Positions 25,870 through 40,000 of a stretch of 61,255 nt of DNA are shown here, in pieces. Origin of the DNA: an uncultured Treponema sp. (GTDB lineage: Bacteria; Spirochaetota; Spirochaetia; Treponematales; Treponemataceae). A program made the translations under genes and the position numbers. The notes under the pieces were generated by a model. It saw only the letters and a program-made list of their open reading frames with translations. It was not told where the DNA came from and ran no database searches. Within the stretch, counting starts at the first letter, position 1. Every line of letters begins with the position of its first letter. Where the stretch lies: positions 1 through 61,255 of the forward strand of contig CALGGS010000162.1 in NCBI GenBank assembly GCA_937915735.1, given 5' to 3'.

Positions 25870-27855
25870 TTGGGTACGCTAAAGAGATTCTTTAAGAAGC
25901 CTGTTAAATATTTGCGGAAATTTCTCGGCTTACAGGGCTACAGTGACGCTTTCAAGCGCTATTTTGACGCAGACAACGCCCGTGCAGGTATGATTCTTGC
26001 TTCTCTTGTCATTGCTCTTGAGCTGTTTATGATTGGCTATGTTTCTTACCACATTATCTTTGATTCAAAAGCCAGGTCTTTTTTGTGGATAGTCCAGCAT
26101 TTAAGCGCGTATCTTATTCTTCTTCTTTCTGGCGTCTGGCTATTTGTTTTCAATTATCGGTCTATAACAGGTAAAACTAACAACAGGAATATGGGCAAGG
26201 CTACGATGCTCTTTTTTGCCGCTGTGGCCCTTACCTTCGGAACTTACATTTCATATCTTGACTATGCGAAGGGTGAGCACATCCTTACTTTTGTCACGAT
26301 GGAAATTTTTGTCTTCGGTCTTATGATTTGGCGGCCTGTTGTTTCCCTGTTAATTATAACGGCATCCTTCCTTATTTTTTATCGGCTTTGTGACTCGGTT
26401 ACGCCCGCTACCTTTGGCTTTAAAATGAATCTTTTTACGGTCTGGCTTTCTATTTCTGCCATAAACATTACCCGCTATTATCAGAAGTTGCTTGAAATAA
26501 AAAAGGCCGAGCACATCGAGAATGTCAACACTTATCTTGGAGAAATTGCCGTAACGGACGAGGGAACCGGAATCGGGAATATGGTTGCGTTCAGAAATCG
26601 GGTCGGTGAAATCCGCAGTATGGACAAGGAAGACTTTCTCTCGCGAATCTTTCTTTTTCTTGACATATCGAATTTCGCAAGCTACAACAAAAAGCACGGC
26701 TTTGACGAGGGCAGCCGCTTCTTGAATATGGTTGCCCACACGATTCAGTACACATTTAAAGATGACCCTGTCGCGCGTTTTTCTGATGACCATTTCGTGG
26801 TTTTTACACGGCGGGAGCCAATGGCGAATCTTAGCGCAGATGAAATAAAATATGTCTTTCAGGAAAAGATTTCTTCAATCAGGCAGAAAATCGTTGATAC
26901 GGACGAGGATGTAAAGCTTGGTCTTAAGGTCGGCTCTTACATTCCTGAGGATGTTGCCTGCCACACGAACACTGCCTGCGATTTTGCCCGCTATGCCTGC
27001 GACAGCATCAAAAAGAAATTTGATGTCGATTATTGCGAGTATACAACGGCGAGTGCGGAAGATTTTGCCCGGAAGCAGTACATCATCAACAATATAGACA
27101 AGGCGATTTCCGAGGGTTACATTCATATTTACTATCAGCCGGTCGTCCTTTCAAAGAACAAGCAGCTTTGTGGTTTTGAGGCTCTTGCACGCTGGATTGA
27201 CCCGAAATACGGATTTATGCCGCCTTATGCCTTTATTTCTGTTCTCGAGGAATACCGCCAGATTCACAAGCTTGACGCATACATTCTAAAGAGCGTTTGT
27301 AAAGACATTCTCGACGCTCCTAAAAAAAATATTCCTGTTTTGCCGATTTCAATCAACTTTTCAAGGCTCGACTTTGAGCTTATGGATATTGTTTCTCTTC
27401 TCGAAGAAAATGTCGAAAAAAATAAAATTGACAAGAAGCTCGTTCACATCGAGGTTACGGAAAGTGCCTTGAGCGAGAACGGCAAGCCCCTTCAGACGAC
27501 GCTTCACATGCTTAAGGACAAGGGATATTCTCTCTGGCTTGACGATTTTGGCTCAGGTTACTCAGGTCTTAACATTTTAAAGGAATACGAATTCGATATG
27601 ATGAAAATCGATATGGCTTTTTTACGGAATTTTACGAACACCCCGAAAAGCCGCCCGATTCTTAAAAACATCGTCCAGCTTGCAAATGACATAGGAATGC
27701 AGACTCTTTCGGAGGGCGTTGAAACGGAAGATGCCTTCGAGTTTTTGCAATCAATAGGCTGCGAGCGAATTCAGGGCTATTTGTTCGGAAAGCCAATGCC
27801 AAAGGACGAGGTTATTCAGAAAATCCTTGCCGGGGAATTTAAATTGGCGGACTGA
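25870..27855 (+). CDS. Membrane GGDEF/EAL protein, probable c-di-GMP phosphodiesterase
   Basis: The 661-aa protein starts at a TTG (25870). About six membrane segments cover residues 37-200. The GGDEF domain follows with a degenerate site: RFSDDHF replaces RxGGDEF, so cyclase activity is unlikely, although it could bind GTP. The EAL domain is complete: FEALARW, EVTESAL, LDDFGSGYSGL, KIDMAFLRN and SEGVE, with all metal-binding acidic residues visible. It should therefore degrade cyclic di-GMP at the inner membrane, affecting motility or adhesion. The neighbouring 4001-aa surface protein is a possible functional link but that is inference. Confidence 0.88.
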   Translation: MGTLKRFFKKPVKYLRKFLGLQGYSDAFKRYFDADNARAGMILASLVIALELFMIGYVSYHIIFDSKARSFLWIVQHLSAYLILLLSGVWLFVFNYRSITGKTNNRNMGKATMLFFAAVALTFGTYISYLDYAKGEHILTFVTMEIFVFGLMIWRPVVSLLIITASFLIFYRLCDSVTPATFGFKMNLFTVWLSISAINITRYYQKLLEIKKAEHIENVNTYLGEIAVTDEGTGIGNMVAFRNRVGEIRSMDKEDFLSRIFLFLDISNFASYNKKHGFDEGSRFLNMVAHTIQYTFKDDPVARFSDDHFVVFTRREPMANLSADEIKYVFQEKISSIRQKIVDTDEDVKLGLKVGSYIPEDVACHTNTACDFARYACDSIKKKFDVDYCEYTTASAEDFARKQYIINNIDKAISEGYIHIYYQPVVLSKNKQLCGFEALARWIDPKYGFMPPYAFISVLEEYRQIHKLDAYILKSVCKDILDAPKKNIPVLPISINFSRLDFELMDIVSLLEENVEKNKIDKKLVHIEVTESALSENGKPLQTTLHMLKDKGYSLWLDDFGSGYSGLNILKEYEFDMMKIDMAFLRNFTNTPKSRPILKNIVQLANDIGMQTLSEGVETEDAFEFLQSIGCERIQGYLFGKPMPKDEVIQKILAGEFKLAD

Positions 27856-28007
27856 AAATTTTCTCTAAAATCTCGAATGGCTCAGCAAGTTACTCTTATT
27901 CTATCTTATACAGGCTAAGATTTTTCTTAAAATAAGAGCTTTCACAAGTCCCCAAAAAATTCTTGAAGTATCATTAAGGCATACAAAAAGTATGAGAGGT
28001 ATGTCCT

Positions 28008-31000
28008 ATGAAAACTTCATCTAAAAAAATTTTTGGTTGGATTCTTTCGATTCTTTTGCTTTTAATTTTTTCTTGTGGTGAAGATACTGGCCTTGGTGCT
28101 TCGGTTGACACTCAGTCTCCGACTCTTGCTATTACTTATCCTGAATCTGCGGCAGAAATCCGTGATTCATTCGTGCTTTACGGAACTTGCTCCGACGACA
28201 AGCTGGTTTCAAAAGTCACAGTTGGCGTAAGAAGCCTTGAAAAAAGCAGCGGCGAGACAGGCTATGTAAACGAATCTTTTTTGGCGGATATAAGCTCTGA
28301 CGGCTCTTCATGGAGCTTGACTCTTAATGACTATGATTCTGAAAATCCTGACTATTTTAATGGCTGGCGGTATGCCGACGGAAAATACGAGGTTACGGTA
28401 ACTGCCTATGATGGGGCCGGTCACGACTCGAACGGAAGTAGCCGTCAGTTTGAAATTGACAATACGCCTCCTGTCTTTATTATCTCAAATCCTGGTGTCG
28501 TAAAAAGCGACGGACTTGCGGCTTCTGCTTATGGCTCAATTTTTACGATTGACGGAACAATTTCTGATAATCACGCGATTTCATTTATGGATGTCAAGAT
28601 TTATGATTCTACGGGAGTTCTCGTTTCTTCTGAGACTTACGAGGGTGATGAGATTGATTTTTATCGTGAGGAAGAAATTGCGACTGCGGGTGGAAGTAGC
28701 GTAACGATTGCACAGTATCAGACGGACACGACTTCTGCCGCGACAACGGCAAACAACCGGTATTACCAGCTTCATCCGTCTGACAGCGGAACTGAATATT
28801 ACTATGCCGCCATTACTTTGCGCGACAGCACTATGGCATATAAAAATCCTACTGGCGGAGAAAGAACAGTCGACGAGGCTGCTTCCGATGAGCTTGGGAA
28901 CCCTACTTCAAGTCTTTACCTCTATGATGATGTCTATAAAACCCTTATGAGTAAAAAGAAGGGACTTGGACTTAGTGCGGCAAATCTTAAGGATATTCTA
29001 GCGGGCATTGAGACGAACGATGAGGCTCTTTCTGTTCTTAAAGAGAATGTAAAGGATACTTCCGAAAGCGAAGATAATCGTCTTTATTTTTCTTTGAATC
29101 CAGAGGCAAATCCGACTTATCAGGTTAATGGTTATGAATTTGCTTTTGGTGAAGATGATGTTGTTCAGACGGCCTCAACGGGAAACACAGTTTCTGTTAC
29201 GGTAAGTGCAGGTCTTGACAATACAAACATTGAGCCAGAAGTCGTAAAATTGTGGATGAAAGCATACAGCTCAAAGCCATCTGATTTTGATTCTGTGGAG
29301 AATGACATTTCTTCCCTTGTTGCCGGGGTAAAAGCTGCTGAAGGCGACGATTCCTATGAATTTGAAGAGGACACGACTACAATCGCAGACTGGGTTTTGA
29401 TTTATGATTATTCAGTACATAATGATAAGGGAAGCTCTGTTTCGACAAAAACCTTCAGCGTAACTCTTCCTGAGGGAATTACTCTCGACAAATACTATAT
29501 TCTTGCTCTTACTGGATACGACATTGAAGATGTTGTTTTTGCTCAGGACACGGTTTACGGATTTGAAGGAAACACCGCAGGTGTCGCTCCGACTGTCGTA
29601 ATTACAAGTCCGAAGAGCCTTTCTATTTCTGGCCAGGCTTCTTCACTCAAATTTACTGGAAGTGCAACGCTAAGCACTAGCTCGCTCTTTGTATCTGAGC
29701 TTAGCGCTACAATTTCTGTAACTGACGAGGATTCGGGAGAAAGCGTCGGAACGACAGACCCTGAGACAATTTACCGCGACAATTCAGATGATGACTGGTC
29801 AGAAAGCGACGCGCTTTACTGGGCTGAGGACGCTGACGGAAACACTTACTGGACATTCGAGCCAGGAAAGCTTAGCTCATTCATTGATACCCCTTCTTCA
29901 AGTCAGTATCTCTATACGCTTACCTTCTCTGCAAAATCTTCTTCCGGACATTCAAATGAAACGACTTTGAGCGTTCATGTTGACACGACATATCCGGCGG
30001 TTACTATTTCTTCTATTACGCCGAGCGTATCTGGAAGCGAATATTTCGGCGAAGAATCTGAAGATAAGGATAGAACCTTCTTCAACGGAAGCATAAAAAT
30101 CAAGGGAAGTGTCGAGGAGCAGAACCTTGCTGATAACGGCGTAACTTACGACATTTGGGCAAGCACGGATTTAGATAAAGTCCTTAGCGAAAGCGACTCA
30201 ATCCTTTCACGCCTTAATGCTCTTGATTCTTCAATTACGGGAATTCTTGGAAAGGTTTACACAATCAACTTCACTCTTGATACAAGATTGATTTCTAAAA
30301 TTTTCGCGGCTGATACTGATTCTGACCCGAAAGTTAAGCTCGAATTCGTATTCTATGCAGAGGACAGCGCTGGAAACAAAACGACATTCTACTCAACGGA
30401 ATCTGCAGCGCTCAACGAGGATTCAAATATCTTTGCTGTTTATCAGGAAACAGACCGACCGGTTATAACTCTCGGAAACGCAGATTCTGAGATTACTTCT
30501 ACAGATAATATTAATACGGAAACCAACCTCTTTGGAACGACGAGCAACAACAAGCTCCAGATTACATTCACTGATGACGACTCGCTTAATAGTATATTCG
30601 TAACCTTGTACGACAAGGACGGAAATCAGCTTGACGGTACGCCTTACATTGCATATCCAAAGAAAACCTCTTACTCATTGAACTATGTCCTTCCAGAAAC
30701 AGAAGGCGTCTATCAGGTTCAGATTGACGCTTATGATGAAAATCTGATTGTTAATGAGCTTACGGCTTCTGATACTGTCTACCACAAAGTTTTGGGTAAA
30801 TTCTTCGTGGCCGTTGATTCTGGCGCTCCTGAGGTTGAAATTACAAGCCCGGCATCTGGCTCTTACGAAAGCGGAACCGTAACAATTTCTGGAACAGTCT
30901 CTAAGAATGTCACACCGACGGCAACATTGACCATCACAAATGGTGATGAGACAGAAAAACCGGAAGTCACTATTTCTGAGCCGACTTACAATGAGTCTAC

Positions 31001-34000
31001 CGCACTTTATGACTGGACTGGAAAAGCGACTGTCACTAAGCAAGGCTCTTGCTCACTTACGATTGTCGCAACTGACGATTACGGTCAGAAATCTTCAAAA
31101 ACACGGCAATTTATGGTAGACACGACCGCTCCTACAATTTCAGATGAGGCTTCTTCACTGACACTCGTTCCTCTCGATGAGGTTTCTTATGTAACCCTTA
31201 CGGCGAGCGTTTCTGACGGAGACGATGCTTCTTCTGTTGCGGGCGTTTCTGTTGTCAAATATTATCTTTCTGCAAGCGAAATTTCACTCACACAGGCTTC
31301 ATTTGAGAGCGGAAGTGGCTGGACGCAGATGAACCAAGGTGCTTCTAACTACAATGCAAGCGTTGCAATCGGAACATTTGCCGAAAATAATTCCATTACA
31401 GACGGAAAGGTCTATGTCTACATAGCTTCTGAGGATTACGCAGGAAACTTCGGCATTGTCGGCTCACCTCTTGCACTTACGCTTGATGCAACAGTTCCTG
31501 AAATTACTGTGTACGAATTTGGCTCGGCTTCTTCTGAGCTTAGCGACGGCTCTACAAGCACGACAGATTCTAGTGCTCCTCTTACAGTTCTTGTAACTGA
31601 TACGAATGTTGCTTCACTTACATCTAGCAATTCTGCTGTTACGGTGGGTGGTGAAACTTCTGTGACCGGCGGAAAAACATATTCTGTTTCTATCAATTGG
31701 TCTGAAATTAGCAGTGGAAAAGTTGAAGACAGCCAGAGCGTTACCTTTACGGCGACGGACGAAAACCAGCGGACAAGCACAACGACCGTTACATTAAAAT
31801 GCGATAATTATGCTCCGCGCGTAACTCTTGATTCAACGAGCGAATATTATTCAAGCGCATTCAATTTGACAGGAAAAGTTACCGACACGAACTTCGCAAA
31901 TTCAAGCGAAAATATGACGGTTTACCTCATTTCGACAAGCGACGCTTCAAGCGCGAGCGCAACATCTGCAACTCCTGTCTTTACAAAGGCTTCTGACGGC
32001 TATACTTGGAGCGCAAGCTTTACGGGAATGACAGAAGGAAACTATAACATTGCTATTGTAGCAAAGGATTCATTCGGAAACGCTTCTGCATATTCAACGA
32101 ACAGAGCTTTAATCCCTGCGAACACGATTTTCACCGGAAGCTCAGACGATGTTTCTGATTTGGGAGCAATAGCAATCACAGTTGATGTTAATTCTCCGGA
32201 GCTTGGCACCCTTCTTGTGGGCACTTCTTCTTCTGATGCGGCAAGTGTTGACTCTTCGTACTACACGAACGGACAAAGCGAGATTTATGTTAAATTCAGC
32301 GCAAGTGACGACGGAAGCGGAATGGCAAGCGCTTATGTGCTTCCATACTCAAGAGTAACGAGCGCTACGCAGACTGAGGAAAACAAAGCAACAGCCTCTG
32401 GCGACAGCGGATATTATGAATTTACGATATCTGCTTCTTCTATCACACAATCTGGAACTGTTTACGCTCGACTCGTTGATGCGGCAGGAAATGTCAGCGA
32501 TGTGAACTTGTTCGCACTGACTTATGACGCAACTGCACCAGAACTTCAGAGCTACACAATTAAGGACACGACTAGCGGCTACACGGCTTACAATTCTGCT
32601 GCTGATGTTTATTACATCAACAACAAGTCAGGACACGCCTTTACAATTTCTGGTGTCGCGACCGATAACCTTGGAATTGCCTCTGTCGCAATTTCTGCAG
32701 GCGATATTTCTAAAACTGAAACGGAAAATACTTCTAGCTGGAGCTTCACCGGCATTGATTTAAGCTCTGTTTCAGACGGCGGTACTTTGACAATAACTAT
32801 AACTGACAAGGCCGGAAACACAGCAATAAAGGATGTAACGCTTAAAGTCGATAAAACGGCTCCTATTGGTCGGCACGCTTTTGACGCAAAGCTTAAGGAT
32901 TTGTATTTCCGACTCGGGGATGCTGACAATGACGACATAACGGACTCTTCTCTCGATAAAGATGTCGGCGGAAAATACTCAAGCGGAACTTACGGAAACT
33001 CTAACACAATCGAAATCCGTGGAAACTTTACGGAAGAGGGCAGCGGAACGGCTTACATTTACTATCAGGTTCTTTCAAGTGAGCCATCAGAATCTGATAT
33101 AAAGACATTCCTTTCTGATTACTCAGGCAAGAAGACGGGATATTTTGCTCCTCTTTCAAGCACAGAAATTCGCCGTGTATTCTATAATGTAACGGCAGGG
33201 GAAACGGACACAATCGGCGGAACTTTGTACAGCTCTGGAAGCGAATACGACAAATATTACAAGACGGTTGAATCTAACTTTAACTCAACGATTTCTGGCT
33301 TTAACGAGGGCAACAACTACCTTATTCTTGTTGCAGTCGATAATGTGGGAAATGCGGAAGTTGACCTTGTTGATACGGCTTATTTCTACTCGATTAATGT
33401 TGATACTCAGGTTCCAGAAGCAAGCGGAGACACCACAGACGCATATCTCACTAACGGAAAAGTTAATGATAACTCTGTAGACAGCGACACCCTAGTTATT
33501 TCCGGAATTACTGGAAGGGCTAGTGATGAGGATTCACAGTTGAGTTCAATTAGTTTTACGGCAGGTTCTGGTTCAAACAAAGTAACAATCTCTTCTTCTG
33601 ACACGACTTATGGAGAATTTACGACTGCACAAACGACAGAAGGCAGCGACAAGGAATGGACTTGGGTGTTAAAGCTTAAAAAAGCCTTCTTCGAAAAACT
33701 TTCTTCTTCCACAACAATTACGATAAATGCACTTGTTAGCGACAAGGCAGGAAGCGGAAATTCTCAGACTTACTCAGTCGCGTCAATTATTCTTGATACA
33801 ACGGCGCCAACTGTTACTCTTTCAAGCCCTACAGACGCTTCGACAGACCTTGACGGTGTTCAGATAAACGGTACTATTTCTTTGAGCGGAACTGTAACGG
33901 ACGGAAATATTCTTCCTGATGACTGCGGATTTGTCCTTCAGTACAGCACGGACAATTCTACTTTTGCAGATATTTCCGGAACAAGCTATAGTGGCACTTA

Positions 34001-37000
34001 CAGCTATACTATTTCTGACTTTGACACGACACTTCTTCCTGACGGTACATATTACCTTCGTGTCGCCGCAAACGATAAGGCCGGAAACACTGGATATTCT
34101 GAGTCTGTGGAGGTTAAGGTTGACCAGAATTCAGACAGACCAATAATTACTATTACAACTCTTGAAGATTCTTCTTCTTGGCTTACTACAAGAACCTTAC
34201 GGGGAACTATCACTGATGACGACGGAATTTCATCATTCGCAATTTCTGAGGATGGCGTAACTTATACTGCTGTTACGGTGAGCAGCTCTGCTTGGTCTTA
34301 CACGATAACAAGCGAAGACGGCTCCGGAAAAAAACTTTACTTTAAGGCTGTGGATTCTTCTGGAAATGAATTCGTAACGGCTGAAACTCACAGACCTTAC
34401 TATCTCTATGCAGGAACAAGTTCAAGTGAGTACGCTTCTTACGGATTTGACAACAATTCTGCTATTACTTATACCCTTGATACGGCAAGTCCTTTAATTT
34501 CTACTCTTGCGCTTGCAATTTCAGAGGATTACGCTGACTACGATTCTTCATCAAATACAGATGGAATTGCTACGGCTTCAGTGATTGCTGAAAGTGCGAC
34601 AGCTGGCTTGACCGAATATGCAATCAGTTCCAGCCGCTATGCTGGTGGAGATTCAAAATATATCAAGATTTTTGTTCCTGCTTTTGATGCGAATATATCT
34701 AAAGTCCTAGTCTCAATTTCTGACTCTTCAACTGTGGAGACGACAAGCTATCAGACAGTTGATTCTTCAGGAACTGCTGCTGCAATAGATGATAGCACAA
34801 TTTCTTTGACAGATACAGCCTCTACTTACACAGAAAATAGCGTAACTTATACTTATTACGAAACTGCGCCAATCCTTATTTCGGGCACTACATCTGGTCA
34901 AAAGACAGTAACGGTTACGGTTTCAGATTCTGCCGGAAACTCAACGACAAGCTCTGCAAGCTTCTATGTCGATAACACGGGGCCTGACACAATCACTGTA
35001 ACAAGTCCTTCTTCAACAGAAGAAATTACCGGAACTACGACAATCACCGGTACTGCAAGCGACAGTGGAATCGGTATTGATTCAATTGAATGGCTTGTTC
35101 CTCCGGCCAGTTATACTGATTCTGTTACGGATTCTGCTTTAGCCGCATACGACGGCTGGACAAGCAGCAATAATTCTGGAACGGCTTCTGTATGGAAATT
35201 TAAGTTTACGGCAAGTTCTACAACTGATTTGGTTCAGTTTGACTCAGCTTCTAACTATAAGGTAACTTATGATTCAACCGCCCAAACTTATAAGATTCCG
35301 ATTTTCTTTAAGACTACGGATAAACTTGGAAATGTTCACATCGACCGCAGTTACTACATTACTCACAACCCTGATGCAGACCGCCCTGTAACAGAATTCA
35401 GCTATCCAACAGAGAGCGATTATGATACAGATGTCTCTTCTTATGTTACGCTTGCCGGAACAATCCGAATCAGCGGTACTGTAGAAGTTCCTTCTGGAAC
35501 TGTAGATGTTGGACAAGTTTATGTTCAGATTGGAACTGTTTCTGACAACACGGTTACATGGGCTTTCACAAATGAAGCACTTGCTGATGAATTCAGCACA
35601 CTTGGGGGAGTTATTACGCCAACAGCAACTGATTCCGGCTACGCTATTGGAGATACATACTCAAATACAACTTATGTAGATAGCGACTGGTGGGGAATTG
35701 CGGCAACAACAAAAACTGCTACCTGGAACATTTCGCTTAACACAAATGGAGACCTTGACCCAGAAAGTGAAAGCACGACAAATATTGCGGTTCGGGCATG
35801 TGCCATTAACGCTGACGGAAAAATGGGTAACTGGTCAGATACCTACTACATTCATGTAGATTCCAACGCGCCTAGCCAGAGTGCACTTATGCGGCAGTAC
35901 TCGGCTTTCTCTGAAAGCGCACTGGACTCAAATGTAAGCGTCAGCAAGGACTACACTTCAGAAATGTACTTGAAGGGCACATGGTATCTTACTGTTACTC
36001 TTGAAGATAACGATTCTCTTGATGAAGATACAATTTCGGTCAAAAAAGGTTCTGCTAGTCAGACTTATTATGCTGGAGACAAAAGGACAACATACGCAAG
36101 TGACGGAAAGACTATTGTGTCTGTTACAAAGAATCTTTATATTCCAATTGTAACGACAGATATGAGTTCTTCTTCGGTGAGCTATACTGTTTATGTCGCA
36201 GATACTGCAGGCTACTCAAGCTCTATGACATATACATTCTACATCGACAACACGGCTCCCGTTATTTCTACGCTTACGGTGAATGATACATACAGTTTAC
36301 TTGATGAATCTGATGTTCCTGTAATTCAGAATTCAAACTACAAGACCACGCTTGACGGAAGCCTGACGGAAAGCGGCTCTGGCTGCGAAAAGCTCTTCTT
36401 CTACTTCTTGCGTGACACTGTTACTGATTCATCTAATCCACGCGTGCTTGATGTTATGCTTGATAAGGATTCTTACAACGGAGACGCTGAAACTGACAAA
36501 GAAACGAATTATTACGGCTATGAAGAGGCATACACGGCTTCTCTTGACACCTACACCATTTCTCAGGATTCAAGCACATCTTACACGATGTATGGAAAAA
36601 CCTACTCAGGCTCACTTGATACAGCCAGAACAACTTTTACAGCTGATGGTATTTCAAGCAACAATCATATCAGGGCAGGCGGTCTTATTTACATCGGCGG
36701 TGAATACCAGACAATAGCTTCTATTTCTGGCTCTTCCGTAACCTTTGAAAATGCAATTTCTTCTTCAATTACCGTTGAAAGCGCAGGCTTCCCCTATGGT
36801 CAGGTTGTTGATTCGACGGATGCAGGAACCTGGAGCGATACTACACACACATACGCGTCAATTACCGAGAGCGATGGCGACAAAATGGTTGAAGTATTCA
36901 AAAAGACTGGAACTACATGGGAATGGCAGGGAATCTTCCTTTCTGACTACATGAGTGATGGTCCTGTAAGCGTTGTCATTATTGCATTTGATGCGGCGGG

Positions 37001-40000
37001 AAATGTCTCTGGAAAGACAATCAAAACTTCTGTTCAGAATAATGCGCCGCGTCTTGCAAAACTCTATCTCGGAACAGACCTTGGTGGTGACGGAAAATAT
37101 AAGACATCTGAATTTAACACTTATACATTCAACACTTACACAAGCACAGATGCTTCTAACCCGACTGCGAACTACAAGGAGAGCGTTGACTTTGAAACGG
37201 CTGGAACAACCTATGCAAGCTACGGAAAGGCATTCCAGGTTCGTTCAGGCCTTGCAGTCATTCCAGAGCTTACTGGTGGAAACGGCACAATCAAGATGAC
37301 CTTCTTAAAAGATGCGTCTAGTAACACAACTTATGTGAAATCGGCTGCGGCAAGCGGAACTTATGAAGTAGATACTGCTTCTTTGGTTACGGCAGATTTC
37401 TCAAGCGCACTTTTGACAAACACGACAACTTCTACAACAGATACTTTGCATAAATTCGTAATTCCAGATGATGACCTCTCAGCTCTTTCTGACGGCTCGG
37501 ATAAGGCAATGTCCTTTACCTTCTGGGATTCAACCGATGGAACAACATGCGGAACAGATTCTAACTACTGTTTTGTTCGTATTTCTGACATCACTCTTGC
37601 TCGAACGGATTCAAATATTCCACAGAGCGTAATCGACCCCTTTGCTTGGGACAGTTCTTCTTCAAACAACTTGTACGGCGTATCAACGGCTAACGGTCAC
37701 ATAGAACTTGCAAAAGATGTAACAACAGCAATGAGCAATCTTTACGGCAGTGACCCGAAGGTTTCAGGAAAAATCACCATGACCGGTTATGCTTATGACG
37801 ACCAGAGACTTTCTAGTATCTGGATTGCATTTGACGGATTTACGCCTTCAAGCTATGTAACTACGGCTGACTATCCAAGCGGAACCTATGCAAATTCTGG
37901 CACTAATGGCGACGGCAAAACCTACTATCAGGCTGCATACTACACGCCAAGTTCAGAAAGCTGGACATGTGCAGGTGCTAGTATGGCAAGCAACGGTTGG
38001 GAATTCAGCGTAAGCGATGACACTAGTGACGGTGCGTACTTAACACAGAGCGGTCACAAGGTTGTCTGGACGCTTAGTATCGATACCGAGAAGATTTCTA
38101 CCGTTGCGGCGCTCGATGTTATGGCTCGCGTAATTGCCCTTGACCGAAGCTACAATGTCGTAAATGTCTCAAGCGTGACAAGTACATTGTCAGGAAACGA
38201 CGGAAGCGATAATGTTCCGCTGTACCAGATGGATGTTGTGCCTTACATCACAAGCATGACTGCGGCGACTGCGGCTTCTTCGAGCGGCTATACAAAGCGC
38301 ACAAACTCAATCCGTTCTCGTTTGGGAGCAGTGCCTGTTCAGACTAGTGACTCCATCGTAATTGACGGCTTTAACCTTTCAACAAGCTTCTACCGCCAGC
38401 TTGCTGCAAACAAAGCGGGAACAACAGTGACCGACACAATCACCGGAACGGTAATTACTGCAAATGAAAGCTATTATATTTCAGCTCCGTCTTATTCTGG
38501 CTACATCATTGCGAGCACCAACGGTGTATACAGCCTGAACAATATGAACGGCGAAACTGCATATAACTATGAGCAGACTTCAAACAGCACTAATACTTAC
38601 GGCACAGTAAGTGATTCTTCTCTTGACCACTACTTTGACGACAGGTATGTGCAGGTGTGGCAGGGAAGTACAACAAAAGGTTCTGCCAACCGGTACACAA
38701 ATTCAGAAGACCCTATTTCTCCATCAATTACAAATAATGGCTCTGATGTTTATGGAGGATTTGGTACAGGTGCTTCTGGATTATATGTCTATAAAAATGG
38801 AACCACTGCAACTGTAAGTAAAGACAGTGGATTCAGGGATCCAATTTCTCAAATGTCGTTAACAATGTATGGAACAACACCATTCTATGCAGTGAATGAC
38901 AACTGGCAAAGCGGCGAAAGTAGCTGGGGTGGTGAAGGAATGAGTGTCAATCCTAGTGGCGGTACAAGTGCATTACAAACAAACAGTTTGGATAGACAAG
39001 GCAATGGAACTGCGGCAAGTCCTGACCATACAGATGGATTTGATGAAATTCAGGACCAATTCCAAAATCCAAGAATTGCTGTTCGCAACAATGGAACATA
39101 CACCCTTACTTATGTAAGTTATTATGACCGTTATTCAAAATGTCTGAAATATGGCGTTTTAGCTTATGTTGGAACTACATTGAATACTGCTGCAACGGCT
39201 TACACTGCACGAACTTCCCTATATCCTACAAAAGGCTACTATGTTGTAGATGGCTATGACAGCTGTGCTACAACTTTAGCAGATCCAGACCCGATTGTTG
39301 GTAAATATTCTGATATAGGATTTGCAAATTCTTCCGGTTACCCTGTAATTGCTTACAGCGATGATACAAATAATGTCCTTAAAATTGCTGTTGCAAATGC
39401 AATAAGGCCTCAGAACAGTGCGTCATCTGCCTTCTATTCGGATGGTAATACAAATCCGACTGAATCAGATGCCTGGACAAAGACGACTGTTCAAAATCTG
39501 TTAGATGTAACACTTGGAAAATATGTAACAATGGCAGTTGATTCTGTTGAAACAAATGGTTACTACGGTTTACATATTGCTACGCAAGATTCATCAAATG
39601 GTGATTTATATTATTTATACCTGACAATGAATTCTGAAAAAACCGCTTATGAAATTCAGGCTTGCATAAAGGTTGACAGTGCAAATTCCGTGGGCAAGTG
39701 GACCTGCATCAAACTTACAGATTCTTCAAAATCTGGACTTTTAGCGAAACCTGTAATCAGTTATATTGACGGAACTAATCAGGAAACACTTAAAGCTATA
39801 AAAACCGCTTTTGTAACAGAGGCAAAATCTATGACCGAAGGTACTTGGGAACATATGACTGTTCCGTGTGTTTCTGCAGGTGAAGATTTTAGAACGACAC
39901 TTGCTATAAATGGCACGACTGGTGTAACAGACGGCGATTCAAAATCCTCACGATTTGGAATTGGATATAAATCAAATTATCTTGATGTAGTCTTCCTCCG

